Shown: positions 22,351 to 33,062 of the stretch, piece after piece | How positions within the stretch are numbered: position 1 is the stretch's first letter | How the letters are laid out: every line of letters starts with the position of its first letter | Assembly: GCA_014529385.2 (NCBI GenBank) | Contig: CM043963.1 | Coordinates: 96,412,912-96,476,911, forward strand | From: Adiantum capillus-veneris | Lineage: Eukaryota; Streptophyta; Polypodiopsida; Polypodiales; Pteridaceae | DNA length: 64,000 nt | Reading direction: 5' to 3' | Made by a program: the position numbers and the translations under genes | Notes under the pieces: generated by a model | Databases searched by the model: none | Told to the model about the DNA's origin: nothing | The model's input: only the letters and a program-made list of their open reading frames with translations

Positions 22351-23269
22351 TGTTAAGGCGGTAGCTAAATAGCGAGAACTCAACCAACAACAGAATTTGT
22401 CAGACGAGGACGGAGCTTGACCCGCAGGCGCATGGAAACAACTAGGTGGGTGTCAAATCACCTACTCGACCTTCTAATGACAATCACTACTAAGGAAATC
22501 AAATCTAAGTTCTAGAATACGCAAGTGACTGAAATCCATACTACGAACGAATGCTATACGAAACAGGATCTAGAATCATTGAATCGATCTCAAACTCAAG
22601 GGGAAGTCTAGACACTAGGTAAGAACAACACCCTAAAGACTTGAACTGCAAAATCAACCTGTAACCACTCCGTGCGGCAAACGCGTATGAAGACAGGCCG
22701 AAAAATACAGGTGACCGAAACTTGACCCCGATGGTACTAATGTGTATCTCTACTCGTTGTGGTTCTATAGATATGCTGCACGCTCTATTCCGACACACGA
22801 GTTGAAAGAAAACTCACACCGAAGCTCGTAGGAACTTACCACACGTAGAAGCCGATAGCGCGCACTCTTGGTATTGGTGCGTAGCTCTCACCGTTGCTAA
22901 CACAATGGCGGTGACGCTTCTCCAATGGCGGCCCCGTAGCTCGCGTAGCAAGAAGATAAGACTCTCTCTCTCTCTCTCTCAGACACAGTCACGGCGCTCA
23001 AAAAACTCACTTTGATTAATGATTCAATCTCCCTTAGGTTACAAAACTTTGGCTTATATACCTCAGCCTTGGAGGTGAGAACATCTCTAATTATTTACAT
23101 CAACAGGTGAAATTACTTCGGGATTACAAGCTGGAAACTCAATTGAGTCCCGTTACTTAATGAATGGCTCGAATCAAAATTAATGTCGGAAAGACATTTA
23201 TTACAATCAATGGTTACAAAATGATGGGTGTGAGCAAAAATGTGGGTGTGATCCTCTGCTGGCTCAACA
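22351..23269 (-). mobile_element. 3' LTR of element E1 (919 bp)
   Basis: Plus-strand coordinates run from TGTTAAGG at 22351 to CTCAACA at 23269, so in element orientation the LTR is TGTTGAG...TTAACA. It is preceded in element direction by a polypurine tract. Over the shared ~690 bases it differs from the 5' copy (40370-41107) at about eight positions by eye, seven of them transitions, plus a 14-base indel near the end and a different CT-repeat length. This indicates a fairly recent insertion. Confidence 0.95.
23053..23060 (-). promoter_or_regulatory. TATA box of the E1 3' LTR
   Basis: Minus-strand TATATAAG in the context GAGGTATATAAGCC. Related LTRs in the window have equivalents (TATAAAAG at 20834-20841, TATATATA at 43188-43195, TATAAAA at 57724-57730), all after AAGG or GAGG. 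The 5' LTR of E1 lacks this box because it is truncated just short of it. Confidence 0.7.
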
Positions 23270-23281
23270 CTCCCCCCCTCC
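23270..23281 (-). other. Polypurine tract of E1
   Basis: Minus-strand GGAGGGGGGGAG directly precedes the 3' LTR start and would prime plus-strand DNA synthesis. The same motif precedes the E3 3' LTR (42972-42985). Confidence 0.9.
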
Positions 23282-23327
23282 GCGTTCATGTCGTCCCTGA
23301 CATGACTTTTAGGCTTGATCAATAGAG

Positions 23328-26300
23328 TCATGTCGTCTTGAGCATCTGCAAATGTGATTCGTAGCGTAGGTTGTCGATGGTCAAGGTTGGGCCGAATATT
23401 TTGCTTTCGTGAGTGAAAAAGCCGGTGTAGAAAGCTTCTTCGAATGTTTGCATGTGGAAGCTAGGCAAAAACATAATTCTTTGGTACAAGATATGTAACA
23501 CCTTTGGTGATGGCTGCAATGAAAGATCATACATCATATCCATCACTGTGTCGGCCGTCGATAGTAGAGTCGAGGTCGTGGCTTTATCTGGCGCGAACAC
23601 TTCAATGCATGCTAAGAGAGTCCTGCAGATTTTTTTTAGCATCTGACACGAAAGGTCAGGAGAGCCAGTAAAGAGTTTGATGGTGCCCATTAGGGTTTTC
23701 ACCATGTAGGCTTTACCTATTCTCTCTCCTTCCTTTGGTCCTGGCATCCTGGGATAATTAAGCCAATTTGGCTTCTTTTCTGCAATCCTGCCATGCTCTT
23801 TCCAGTTTCTGACTCTTGGCACCGGGCAGAAGGTTGCATCCTCCCGAATCTCCTTTAGAGCCTCTACCAAGTAGATGAGGTAGGCTGGGTATTTGTTCAG
23901 CCAACCTTTCCTCCATCTAGATTGAGAATCTACAATCTTCTTTGATTGTTCATCCTTTGTGATTTCGCCTTCGTAAAGAGCGACATACTGCTCCTCCTCT
24001 ATTCTCTTTTTCGTCTTTATCACTTCAAATTTCATCAGAGGGAAAGGCAGGCTGGGTTGCATCCACTCTTCATGGAGCACTTTTGTGTCTAAACCTTGAA
24101 GTCTAATGGAGATGAGGAGTCTCCTTTCCCATTCCATTTCCGCCTTGGCACTTTCCTCTGTTGACTTTTCTATTTGGTTCTGGAGCCTTTGTTCTTCTTC
24201 TTCAGAGATTCCTGAAGTCGAGGCCACTTCTTGAACTGGGGCTGGATCTTCAATTGTGGTTGCCTCTCTAGTTTCTGGTAGGTCTATGGCTGCTCCCCCT
24301 GCTTCTTCTTGTGGTGGCTCTGTTTCTCTTCTTTGGTGCTCTTGTAGGTCTTGGAGCTGTTTGCGGAGGGCCTCATTTTCTGTCCTTAGTGTTTGGTTTT
24401 CTGATGTGAGCCTCTCCTCTGCAGCCAATGATCCCTCCGCCATGTGCAATCTTTGCACTTGCTCTAACCTTAGCTCTCTTTGCAAACTTCTGACCTGATC
24501 TTCCAGAGCTGGTACGAGGGCTCCCTCTTGTTCTGTTCCTGCTCTGCTAGCTCTAGGGGTGGTCCTGAGTCTCGTGATTGTCCTTTCTTGAAGTTCGACT
24601 CTTTCCCTTAGCTCAATGAGCTCATCCTTGGCTGCCTCCAGCTCATCTTCTATTCGCTCCTTTGCCTCCTGTGAACTTGTTACCTCTCTTGAAGCTTCGG
24701 CTAGTTGGAGTATCAAGCCGTCTCTCTCGTTTTCTGCGTCGTAGAGTGATGCTTTATGACTCTCAAATTCAGTCATAGCATTCTCTAACTTCTTCTGCAA
24801 CTCTGCTTCCTTTTGTTTTGCTGTCTCAATTGCTACTTCCTTTGCTCTAGATCTTTCTTTAATCTTGCTGAGCAGTTCATGCACCATGTGCATGTCTTTT
24901 TCATCTTCATCTGTCAACTTGACAGCTCTTTCTGCCACCACCTCCGATGGCTTCGGCTCTTCTAGTATGTTATGTTCGTCCATTTTCTCTTCACTCTCCA
25001 TTGTACCTTTTGTCTGTTCCTTCGTCCCTTTCCGATCATCTTGTTTTCGTAGGGATATCCCATAAACTGCCTCCAGGGCCTCTTCTTCACTGTATCCGAT
25101 CGCTACCAGATCCTCATAATCATCTTTCTTTTGCTGAACTGGATCTATCTCCTTTTCCTTGGTCCCGGCCTATGACTTTTCCATAACTTCTGTTTCTATT
25201 TCTATTGTGGTCTCCCCCACAATAATTTCCATCTTCTTCGGGCTTGGTACATCAGTAAAAGAGGGCTGATTGTCCTCAGACATCTTGGCTTTCCCTTTGT
25301 TTGCTTGCCCGGCTTTCTCTCAAAGTTCAGTAGACTCATCTACTTCCTTCTTCTCCTTGTCGTCCTTTTTCAGCTCAGCTTTTAAAAGCTGTACTTCCTC
25401 TTCAGTATAAGGCTCGACAGGTTGCTGCTCCAGTATGGCCTCCGACTCCTCATAAGCTAAAATATATTGATCATATTGATCAACATGTGGCCTGGCAGAG
25501 CTGGTTCTGACTTTAGTGGGGTCTGGCACCCACATTTCTTCAAAGTCCCCCTTTAGAGCTCTTTCCGCTCTAAACTGCTCCACCAGCCTTTCCATTCTTG
25601 CGGCTTTTTGACTTTTGGTTTGCTTGGGATCAGCCTTCTTCTTCGCTTTCTTCTTTAGCGGCTCGACCACAGCCTCTTCAGGTTCTGAAACTATTTCTAG
25701 TTTTCGGTGTGCTCTTGTGGACGCCCTCTTGGATACTTCTTGCTGTCCTTTCTCTTCATCGGCTTCTCTAAGCCACTCATTCTAGGAGGGAACCCGTGGC
25801 CCTTGATCCCTAGCTCCAATAGCTTCATAAGCTATTCTTGTTAGGATTTCTCCACCTCCTATGTACTTTGGCTTCTGGTTGTGCATGGCGATTACTTGCT
25901 CGTGGATGTATTGAGCGTAATTCACCTCTTTTGGCATGTTGCTCTTCAGTGCCCATGTGATGGTTGTCGCAGTGGCATGGGGTGGTGTAGTATACTTCTG
26001 TGGTCTTTTACTGCACACATGGAAAAACTGGTTGTATAATCGGCAAAGGGTTGCCGCTCATTGATCTGCCATATCTCCGTAGGTTGTATTTTGTTTCTTT
26101 GATCCATAGACCTCTATGGCCTCCCTTCTTTCTCTGACAGAACTCCCTTTGTTGTGCAGCTTCAATGCATCTCCAATGAGCTGTGGAGTGATCTGTACTT
26201 CAACTGTTTCTCCATCCATGGCTGTCAACGTGGCTTTCCCATCCTTCTGAATGGATGTTGCCAACTCATACACTCTTCTTGTGTCTACACTTGATGGTCT

Positions 26301-26594
26301 CGAGGTGAAGAACCTGTGTAAGTCAGCCTTTTCCAGGTATCTGCTGATGTTCTCTGATCTGCTATAATCCACTAATTCTCGTGGGATCATAGGTACATCA
26401 ACCGATTGCCCTTGAGAATCTCTGAAAGTCCCCTGGCAGATCTTTATTCCTTCTTTTTCTAGTACTGCTTCCTCCACCCAAGTCTTGGTTGGCTTGAGGG
26501 TTTCTGTGGGAATATCAAAAGGTTCTGCTTCTGCAAGAGCATCCTTGATGGTTGGTCTTTTTCTCTTAGTTGCCGATGACTTAGCGGAATCCAT
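23328..26594 (-). pseudogene. ORF3 of E1: ~1,089-codon coiled-coil protein of unknown function, four nonsense codons
   Basis: A single minus-strand frame runs from ATG 26594 to the stop at 23328, broken only by four in-frame stops: TGA 26058-26060, TAG 25782-25784, TGA 25320-25322 and TAG 25170-25172. No frameshift is needed. The N-terminal ~180 residues are globular (SVDVPMIPRELVDYSR, EVQITPQLIGDALKLHN). A Lys/Glu-rich middle follows. The last intact segment (ATG 25001) has about 250 residues of heptad-rich coiled coil (ERVELQERTITRL, RTENEALRKQLQDL) and a conserved C-terminal domain with SRWRKGWLNKYPAYLIY, PVPRVRNWK, LFTGSPDLSCQML and QRIMFLPSFHMQTFEEAFYTGFF. E3 keeps the same coiled coil and C-terminal domain at 41108-42919. 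It occupies the position of the env-like or extra ORF of Athila/Tat elements, but I recognise no signal peptide, membrane segment or known family. Confidence 0.82.
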
Positions 26595-29408
26595 GGATCC
26601 TGTAACTCCAATTTCAGAAGTTAGCGTCTTTTTAGTACTGAAAGCCGAAATGAAGCTTTTAACTATTCAAATGACTTGAAAATTGAAACATGAGCTATTC
26701 AGGGCCTAAGGATGCAATGTAGGTGAAAAAATATGCAAACTGGGCTCAAAAACATGCTTGAGACATCATACGCGTATGATGTCTTTTGTGTCAGAATGAC
26801 TTCATATTGGTTGTGCTTGTAGCTGATAGTGTATACATGAGTATCATATGCTTGGATTTGAGTTTGGATCCCATTTGGTCAAGTTTTGGCCAGTTTAGTC
26901 CAGTTCAGGCTCTTGGCAAAATTTTGAAAGGGAAATGGATTTTATGATCCAAATTGGGTAAAACTTGGTGGATTACTTTCAAATGGCATGTAGAACACTT
27001 CTGTTTGGTGGTTGAAGCCCTGAAGTGCCAAAATCACATAGTGAGACATCATACGCGTATGATGTCTTTTAGTGCATTTTTGGACCAATTTTCTCTATAA
27101 GCTTGGTTTTGGCTTTAGATAGGCTTATTCAGTGGATTTATCAAGTTTGGATAGAATTTGGACTAAAAATGGCTCTGGAGACATCATACGCGTATGATGT
27201 CTTTTTCATCAATTTTTCATGGGATTGGTTCTGTGGACTCTCCATGTGCTAGTGAAGGACTGTTTATACTCAAATCTTGGTTTGGACTTGAATATGTTGG
27301 ATTTGGGACAAAAATAGGCTTTGTATGAAGGATTTTCTCTTAATTGGGCTAATGGGGTGATCCACTTGACCAAATGGTTCCAAACTTCATATGTAGCATG
27401 TATTAGATATATATAATGGATGTATGATGACAAATGAGCATTTTTGGCTCTGTAAGTGCAAATAGACATCATACGCGTATGATGTCTTTTGTGTCAAAAT
27501 GGTGCTTTTTGGTTCCAGATAGCTTGTAGATGTGTTAATCAACAATCCTACAAAGTTTCAATGAGTTTGGAGTTATTTTGACAAAATTAGGACCAAAAAT
27601 CAATTTTATGGCCTACTTTGCGTCTTTTTGGTTTTCCTTGGGTTTTCTAACTCCAATTCTCATGATACTTGGTTCATAGGATGTGATTAACATGTGGAAT
27701 GAGGCTATGCACTCAAATGTTGAAATGGATGTGAAAATTATGCTGTGAGACATCATACGCGTATGATGTCTTTTCTTGAAATGTTGGTCTTTTTGTGCAA
27801 AGAATGCTTTGTGCTAGTGCCCTAAGCCCTGCTAACTAGTTTTCAACTTAAAAAGTCATCAGTTTAGCTAAAAAGCCCCCTTATAGGCATTTCAGTCTCC
27901 GAAGTCGTCTTTTTGCCTTGGAGTTGAATTTCTTCAACTTTTCTTCTCGAGAGTTGCATTTCCAGCTCATTGGATATGTTGTGAAGCCACCTATTTGGTT
28001 GAACTTGACTTTGGCTCCCCGTTTCCATCTTTCTCCATTTGGTTGCCCGAAAGCGTCTTTTTCACCATCGGTAAGTGAATCAGCTTTCTTTTGGGTTTTG
28101 CTTGCAAACATAAGTCATCCATGTATAGTGAAACTGCTTGTGAAGTTTCATGTCATTCGGTCGTCAATTTCAGCCGTTATGCCAAAATGACGCTTTGTGT
28201 GTCCGCAGCCGAATCGGTTGTTCCGACCTACTTTTGGTGATCCAAACCCGGAGATACTCCATGGTTGCATTGCCCTCGATGTTGTTAAGCTTCCTGAGAA
28301 GTTTTGTGTCGTTCCGACAATTTTTTTCTGTTTGCCTCTTGCAGGCTCTGTTGACCTAGGGTTTTTCCAGTCGTTCTTTCTCGAGCTTTGAGTGCTAGAA
28401 ACTCATCTCCTATACTAGGGTAACCCACCTCTAAGTTCTTGCAAGGTTTGGTTAGGCGGTTGTGCCCCTACCTAGCGTTCCTCCCCATTCCCCGTCTGCT
28501 CTTGTTTCTTGGTTTTGGTGAGTTTTCGCGACAAAAGTTAACAATAAGCATCAAAAGCTTATGGCAACGAGTCTACCTCTCATGTCTGGTGTCCTCTGAG
28601 CTCTCGTAGCAGTCGTAGAAGGCGTAGTAGAAGGTCGGATGCTCCTGTGTGCTCTTTGCTCTCTCCAAGAAGGTAATAGTGGAAATGAGCTTGATAGTGA
28701 AGTGAAAAATACTTAACTTCGGGCTTCCCGGATCACTTGTTACCAAATTTGACATGTGCTCCTATCTCGTCGTGAAATGCACTTTAGGATTTGAAATTTC
28801 TCAATTTGGACTCCGTTTGACCTGTTTCTGAGAAATTTGTCCACTTTGCCAAAATTCTGTCATTTCGGGCTTTCCGCAACTTTTTCAGAATTGTACCCCA
28901 TTTTTACCATGGGTTGCCCTTGTCATTAGGATCATCACCATCTATTCTTTTCTTTTTTCCGATCTCATTTCACCTGCTTTTTTATTTTTCTTTTATTTTT
29001 ATTAAGAAAATCATAAAAAATAAAGGAAAATAGCAAATTGAAGCCAAAAATTTCCAAACATACACGATAAATAGCTGGTAACCCTATGTATATGAATATA
29101 CACTTCTTTGTGATTTTTGGACTTGGATTACCACTTTTTTCCACTTTTTAGCTCCAAAAACACTCTTATTTAGTGATATTTACACATCTAGAGACCCAAA
29201 TTCATCATTTGATCTCTTCTTGTTGCAAAACAAGGTATATAAGGGCATAAATATTATCAATATCCGCAATCAAACATAAAAAATTGCAAAATCATGTAAG
29301 ACACTGGCCTTGTAATATAATTTTTGTTTTTCTTTGTTTTTTCCGCTTGTAGCTGCTTTGTAGCTCCTGTATACCTCCCCCCCTCCTAGTCTGAGTCCTC
29401 CCGGACGA
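26595..29408 (-). other. Non-coding block between integrase/PR2 ORF and ORF3 of E1
   Basis: About 2.8 kb without a supported gene. The part 26761-27771 contains five palindromes (separate entry). The rest (27772-29408) has short frames without motifs. Its position matches the long spacer before the extra ORF in Tat/Athila elements. It could carry a promoter or splice acceptor for ORF3, which I cannot pinpoint. Confidence 0.6.
26761..27771. repeat. Palindrome array, E1 3' non-coding block (five copies)
   Basis: Five identical 24-bp perfect palindromes lie at 26761-26784, 27044-27067, 27179-27202, 27464-27487 and 27748-27771. Each is A, a 9-base arm GACATCATA, centre CGCG, the complementary arm, T; an MluI-type ACGCGT is at the centre. 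Start-to-start spacings are 283, 135, 285 and 284 bp. Most are followed by TTTT. The intervening sequence is only loosely similar, so the palindromes are much better conserved than their surroundings. Confidence 0.95.
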
Positions 29409-31757
29409 CTATGAAGTGTCTGTGGGTGAAGCATTGTAGTTGTTTTGGTCATCAGTTCCCAATGCAATTGTAGAGCGATGATACAACAGTCTTTCCAATA
29501 AAGCTGCTCTTTGTTTGATTGAAGGATTGGTGGTCGGGTTTTGGGTTGGTTTTGGCACTTCGGTAGTAGAATCAGTAGATGGATTCTTCGTTACCTTGTT
29601 GTCTTTTTTCACAATCCAAATCTGCTTCCGCTTTGCTTGTGCTTGCCACAAACTCTTTGCGACCCAAACCTGCTTTGTTCTGTGTGTTGATTTCCTCGCC
29701 TTGAAATACCTAGGAGTTTCCGTTGATTGTATTGAAGGGAGTTCCTGTTTACAAATCTTTGGGATCCAAATTTGCTTGCTATAGCTTTGTGCCGTCATGA
29801 ACTTCTTTGGAATCCAGATCTGTTTCACTGTCCTTGATTGTCTGGAATCACTCTGTTGTCTGGTATTGAAGACTCTGTTTTCCACCTTTGTGTTCTCTGG
29901 CACAGCCTTTTTTGGTCTCCATACCAACTTTGACTCCGTTTTTTTCCAAGGTTGAGCTGTTATATTATTGCTTGTCTTCCTTATCCACTGTTGAGAATTC
30001 CTCGTCGAAGAGTAATCCGGTTGTATAGAAACTTTTGGTTGCCATTGCTTCTTCTTTTTCTCTGGTTGTTGTTTATCTTTGTCTTTGGATTCGTCCTTTG
30101 GAGTTGGCTCTTCTCCTTTGGTGAACTTAACTGATTGACTTTCACCTTCGTATTTGATAAGCACTGAATTAGAACTCCAGTCAATCATTGCATTATATTG
30201 CTTCTGCCATGGTTGTCCTAGCAATAATGGATGTTGTGTAGCTTGGTCTTCAACCACGTAAAACATATGAGGATACACATATTGGTTAATCTTTATATGT
30301 AAAACTGTGCATCCGACAATTTTGATTGAATTCTCAGAGTAACTCTTTAACTCTTGCTTGGCAGTTTGTAGTTTAGTGTCATTTGTCAATTGTCTATACA
30401 AACTGAGTGAAAGTAGGTTAGCTTGAGCTCCTGAATCCAATAGTGCTCTGGCTTTGATTTGGTTGGTTCCTACTTTGCATTCAACGATGGGTTCTTCTTT
30501 GTCATTATCCATTTCTGTTATACTGACTGCGTTTATTCGTATTGCTCCTTCATTGCACTGTTTCTGACGCAGTAGTCTTCTTTTCTCCATTCTTTCCTTC
30601 GCCTCGGCTTGCGCTTCCTCCTCAATCTTTTTCTTTTTCTGGACACGCAGCTTTTCTTGATGTATTTTGAGAAGCATGTCTTGTATTAGCGGCAACAGAT
30701 ACTTTTTCACTCTGCATCCACTAATCCAATTTGGCATTTCTTCTCCGTCTAATGTAGCAAGCTTGACGGCTCCACTTGGTGATAGATCCTTAATCACCAG
30801 AGGTCCCATCCCTCGCTTTTTAAGCTTCTTAGCATGCTGTTTCAGAGTGTAAACTATGACATAGTTCCCAACTTTAAACTCTTTAGTCCGCACATGCTTA
30901 TCAAAAAATTCCTTTTGTCGCCTTTTTTGAGCGTAGATGGAAGCTACTGCTTTTAGGCGAAGCTCATCTAGCTTTTCCAGGTCATCTATTCTATCAGAGA
31001 GCTCGTGCCCTGTCCACTCTAGATCCTTAGCCACCCTTAAGGTTGAAATCAAGAATTCTATTGGTAAGATAGCATTTAGCCCAAAAACCATGTTATATGG
31101 GGTTGTTCCTATTGATGTTTTATATGCTACCCTATATGCCCATAATGTTGAATGCAACTTCTGGTCCCAGTCAGTTCTCGACTCAGATACAATCTTCGTA
31201 AGGACCGTGCATATGGTTTTGTTTGTTGCTTCAGCTTGTCCGTTTGCTTGTGGATGATACGGGGCTGATTTCCTATGGATTACCATGAATTCATCTAGAA
31301 GGATCTCTATCACTTCATTTATGAAATGTGTGCCTCGATCACTCACAATTTCTATTGGCAATCCATATCGTACAAAGACGTATTCATATAGAAATTGTGC
31401 CGTGGTCCTGGCATCTGCTTTTTGAGTTGCCTTTGCTTCGACCCACTTTGTTAGATAGTCTGTAGCCACAATGATGTATTGTGCATGAGTCTTATATGCA
31501 GGAGGTGAAATGGGTCCGACATAATCAATCCCCCATTTTGCAAAAGCTCTTGCCCCCATCATTGGTCTAAGCGGCATATCATCTCTTTTAAGTGGTACTT
31601 TGGTCCGCTGACAGTCATCACACCGTTTAACGTATTCCTCAGCGTCCATATGTAATGTTGGCCACCATATTCCTGCGGCTAAGACAAGTTTTGTTGTCTT
31701 ATCACCTGAGAAATGGCCTCCACCTACTCCTCCATGAGCTTGCTCCAGGATTATCAC
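29409..31757 (-). CDS. E1 integrase with C-terminal second retropepsin and K-Q-x-W repeats (782 aa segment)
   Basis: A long open segment of the E1 Pol. Domains in order: H2C2 zinc module (H8, H15, C46, C49; H-x6-H-x30-C-x2-C); integrase core with D78 (KWGIDYVGP), D140 (IVSDRGTHF) and E176 (NGQAEATNK), giving D-x61-D-x35-E; C-terminal domain around 283-350 (FKVGNYVIV, LVIKDLSPSGAVKLATLDG); a Glu/Lys-rich coiled linker 361-405; then a complete retropepsin-like domain about 407-520 with D441-S-G-A and LGQPW at 513-517; and a basic tail with repeated K-Q-x-W-x-P-K motifs at about 570, 610, 645, 661, 695 and 711. The frame is continuous with the upstream RNase H segment across one TAG at 31863-31865. 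A protease domain after integrase is not the usual Ty3 layout. The integrase inserts element DNA into the genome; the role of the second protease-like domain is unknown. All catalytic residues in this segment are present. Confidence 0.92.
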   Translation of the reverse strand: MIILEQAHGGVGGGHFSGDKTTKLVLAAGIWWPTLHMDAEEYVKRCDDCQRTKVPLKRDDMPLRPMMGARAFAKWGIDYVGPISPPAYKTHAQYIIVATDYLTKWVEAKATQKADARTTAQFLYEYVFVRYGLPIEIVSDRGTHFINEVIEILLDEFMVIHRKSAPYHPQANGQAEATNKTICTVLTKIVSESRTDWDQKLHSTLWAYRVAYKTSIGTTPYNMVFGLNAILPIEFLISTLRVAKDLEWTGHELSDRIDDLEKLDELRLKAVASIYAQKRRQKEFFDKHVRTKEFKVGNYVIVYTLKQHAKKLKKRGMGPLVIKDLSPSGAVKLATLDGEEMPNWISGCRVKKYLLPLIQDMLLKIHQEKLRVQKKKKIEEEAQAEAKERMEKRRLLRQKQCNEGAIRINAVSITEMDNDKEEPIVECKVGTNQIKARALLDSGAQANLLSLSLYRQLTNDTKLQTAKQELKSYSENSIKIVGCTVLHIKINQYVYPHMFYVVEDQATQHPLLLGQPWQKQYNAMIDWSSNSVLIKYEGESQSVKFTKGEEPTPKDESKDKDKQQPEKKKKQWQPKVSIQPDYSSTRNSQQWIRKTSNNITAQPWKKTESKLVWRPKKAVPENTKVENRVFNTRQQSDSRQSRTVKQIWIPKKFMTAQSYSKQIWIPKICKQELPSIQSTETPRYFKARKSTHRTKQVWVAKSLWQAQAKRKQIWIVKKDNKVTKNPSTDSTTEVPKPTQNPTTNPSIKQRAALLERLLYHRSTIALGTDDQNNYNASPTDTS

Positions 31758-31862
31758 ATACTCAGACTCTGATGCGCAAATCCTAAGCTGGTTGTCTTTA
31801 CCTCTCTTATAGAGTTGATCTCCTATTAAAGCGTACTCTCTAGCCTCTGTCTCTACAGATTT

Positions 31863-33062
31863 CTAACGAGCTTTTGACGTTCCTTCTGGGAAAGTTCTAT
31901 TTGTGAGATATTCAACAATATACTGACTCCATTCTGGAGCGATCATTATCTGATATAATGTAGAATACTCGGCTGGCGGTTTTGATATACATACAATACA
32001 TACAGTGACATATTCATGTACGCTTTCTTTCATTCCTCGCCAATAGACTCCCAATTGTAACAAATTCCTATATGTGTTCCTTCTTGAACAATGAAATGCA
32101 CATTCCTGAACATGTGCTTCGCGCAGATATATACTATATTTCTCAGGATTGATGCATAGTCGTAAAACATGATCATTTCCCAATTGATACAACCTTCCTG
32201 CAACCAATTGAAGATTCTTGGATTGCTGAATAGCAATATGTTTCAGGTTGTATTCTCTTCTATCGAACTCTCCTCCATAGGTTAATAGGTTAACGACATT
32301 TTGAGACCACCTCAGTATCATTTCTATGTTGAACAAGTACGCGTCTGGCATGTCGTCATCTACTCCTATAGGGTCTTCTCCATTCTTCAATCGCGAAAGA
32401 TGATCAGCTCTAAGATGTGTTTTTCCCTTCTTTACTACTACCGTGAAGTCGAATTCCAGTAAGATAATGAACCATCTCACTATTCTCCCGGTATTGCATG
32501 GTTTATTCACTAGGTAGAGCAAGGCTTGGTGATCCGTAAAAAACACAAACTTGTTGGCTAGAAGATAATGCCGAAATTTCTTCACAGCATAGATCATTCC
32601 TAATCCTTCTCGCTCTGTTGTGGTGTAATTCTTCTCTGCATTGTTGAGCTGTCGACTGGCGTAACAGATAGGAAAATCCATGTTTCCTTCTTCTGGCTGA
32701 GCCAGAATACATCCTATTGCATATGCCGAAGCATCTATATGCACATGGAATATCTTCTCCCAATCTGGTGATTTCAAGACTGGAGCAGTAATGAGTGCCT
32801 CTTTCAATTTCTTGAACGATTCCTCACACTCCTCTGTCCATTCAAAGTTCACTATTAGCCTGTAAAGTGGTTGGCCTATTATAGCGTACATGTAAATGAA
32901 TCGTCTATAATATCCGCAATGTCCCATAAAGCTCTGTACTTGTTTCGCATTGGTTGGTCTAGGCATATCCACTATAACTTTATCTTCTCTAAATCCGTGG
33001 ATATTCCGTTTTGTGAGACAATATGTCCCAGAATTCTGCCCTGTCGGACCATAAACACACAT
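31863..33062 (-). pseudogene. E1 RNase H and first H2C2 zinc module
   Basis: The segment starts with RT thumb/connection (FMGHCGYYRRFI). RNase H follows with D110 (HVHIDASAYAIG), E150 (TTEREGLG) and D177 (FFTDHQALL), then KKGKTHLRADHLSRL. After a spacer comes a zinc module with H317, H324, C355 and C358, spaced H-x6-H-x30-C-x2-C, exactly as in the module that opens the next segment. The preceding sequences also align (GRLYQLGNDHVLRL against DQLYKRGKDNQLRI). The whole ~90-residue unit is therefore duplicated. The segment ends at TAG 31863-31865 and the same frame continues into integrase. RNase H removes the RNA strand during reverse transcription. The upstream join to RT needs a frameshift near 32985. 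Confidence 0.88.

Noticed and set aside
23452-25186. Plus-strand frames opposite ORF3
   Set aside because: Shadows of the coiled-coil coding sequence; Ser/Cys-rich as expected for its antisense.
26761-27771. Reading the palindrome array as a CRISPR or a simple tandem repeat
   Set aside because: The intervals are long (124-288 bp) and AT-rich within a plant retroelement. A simple tandem repeat is not excluded, but the spacers are not obviously repeated.
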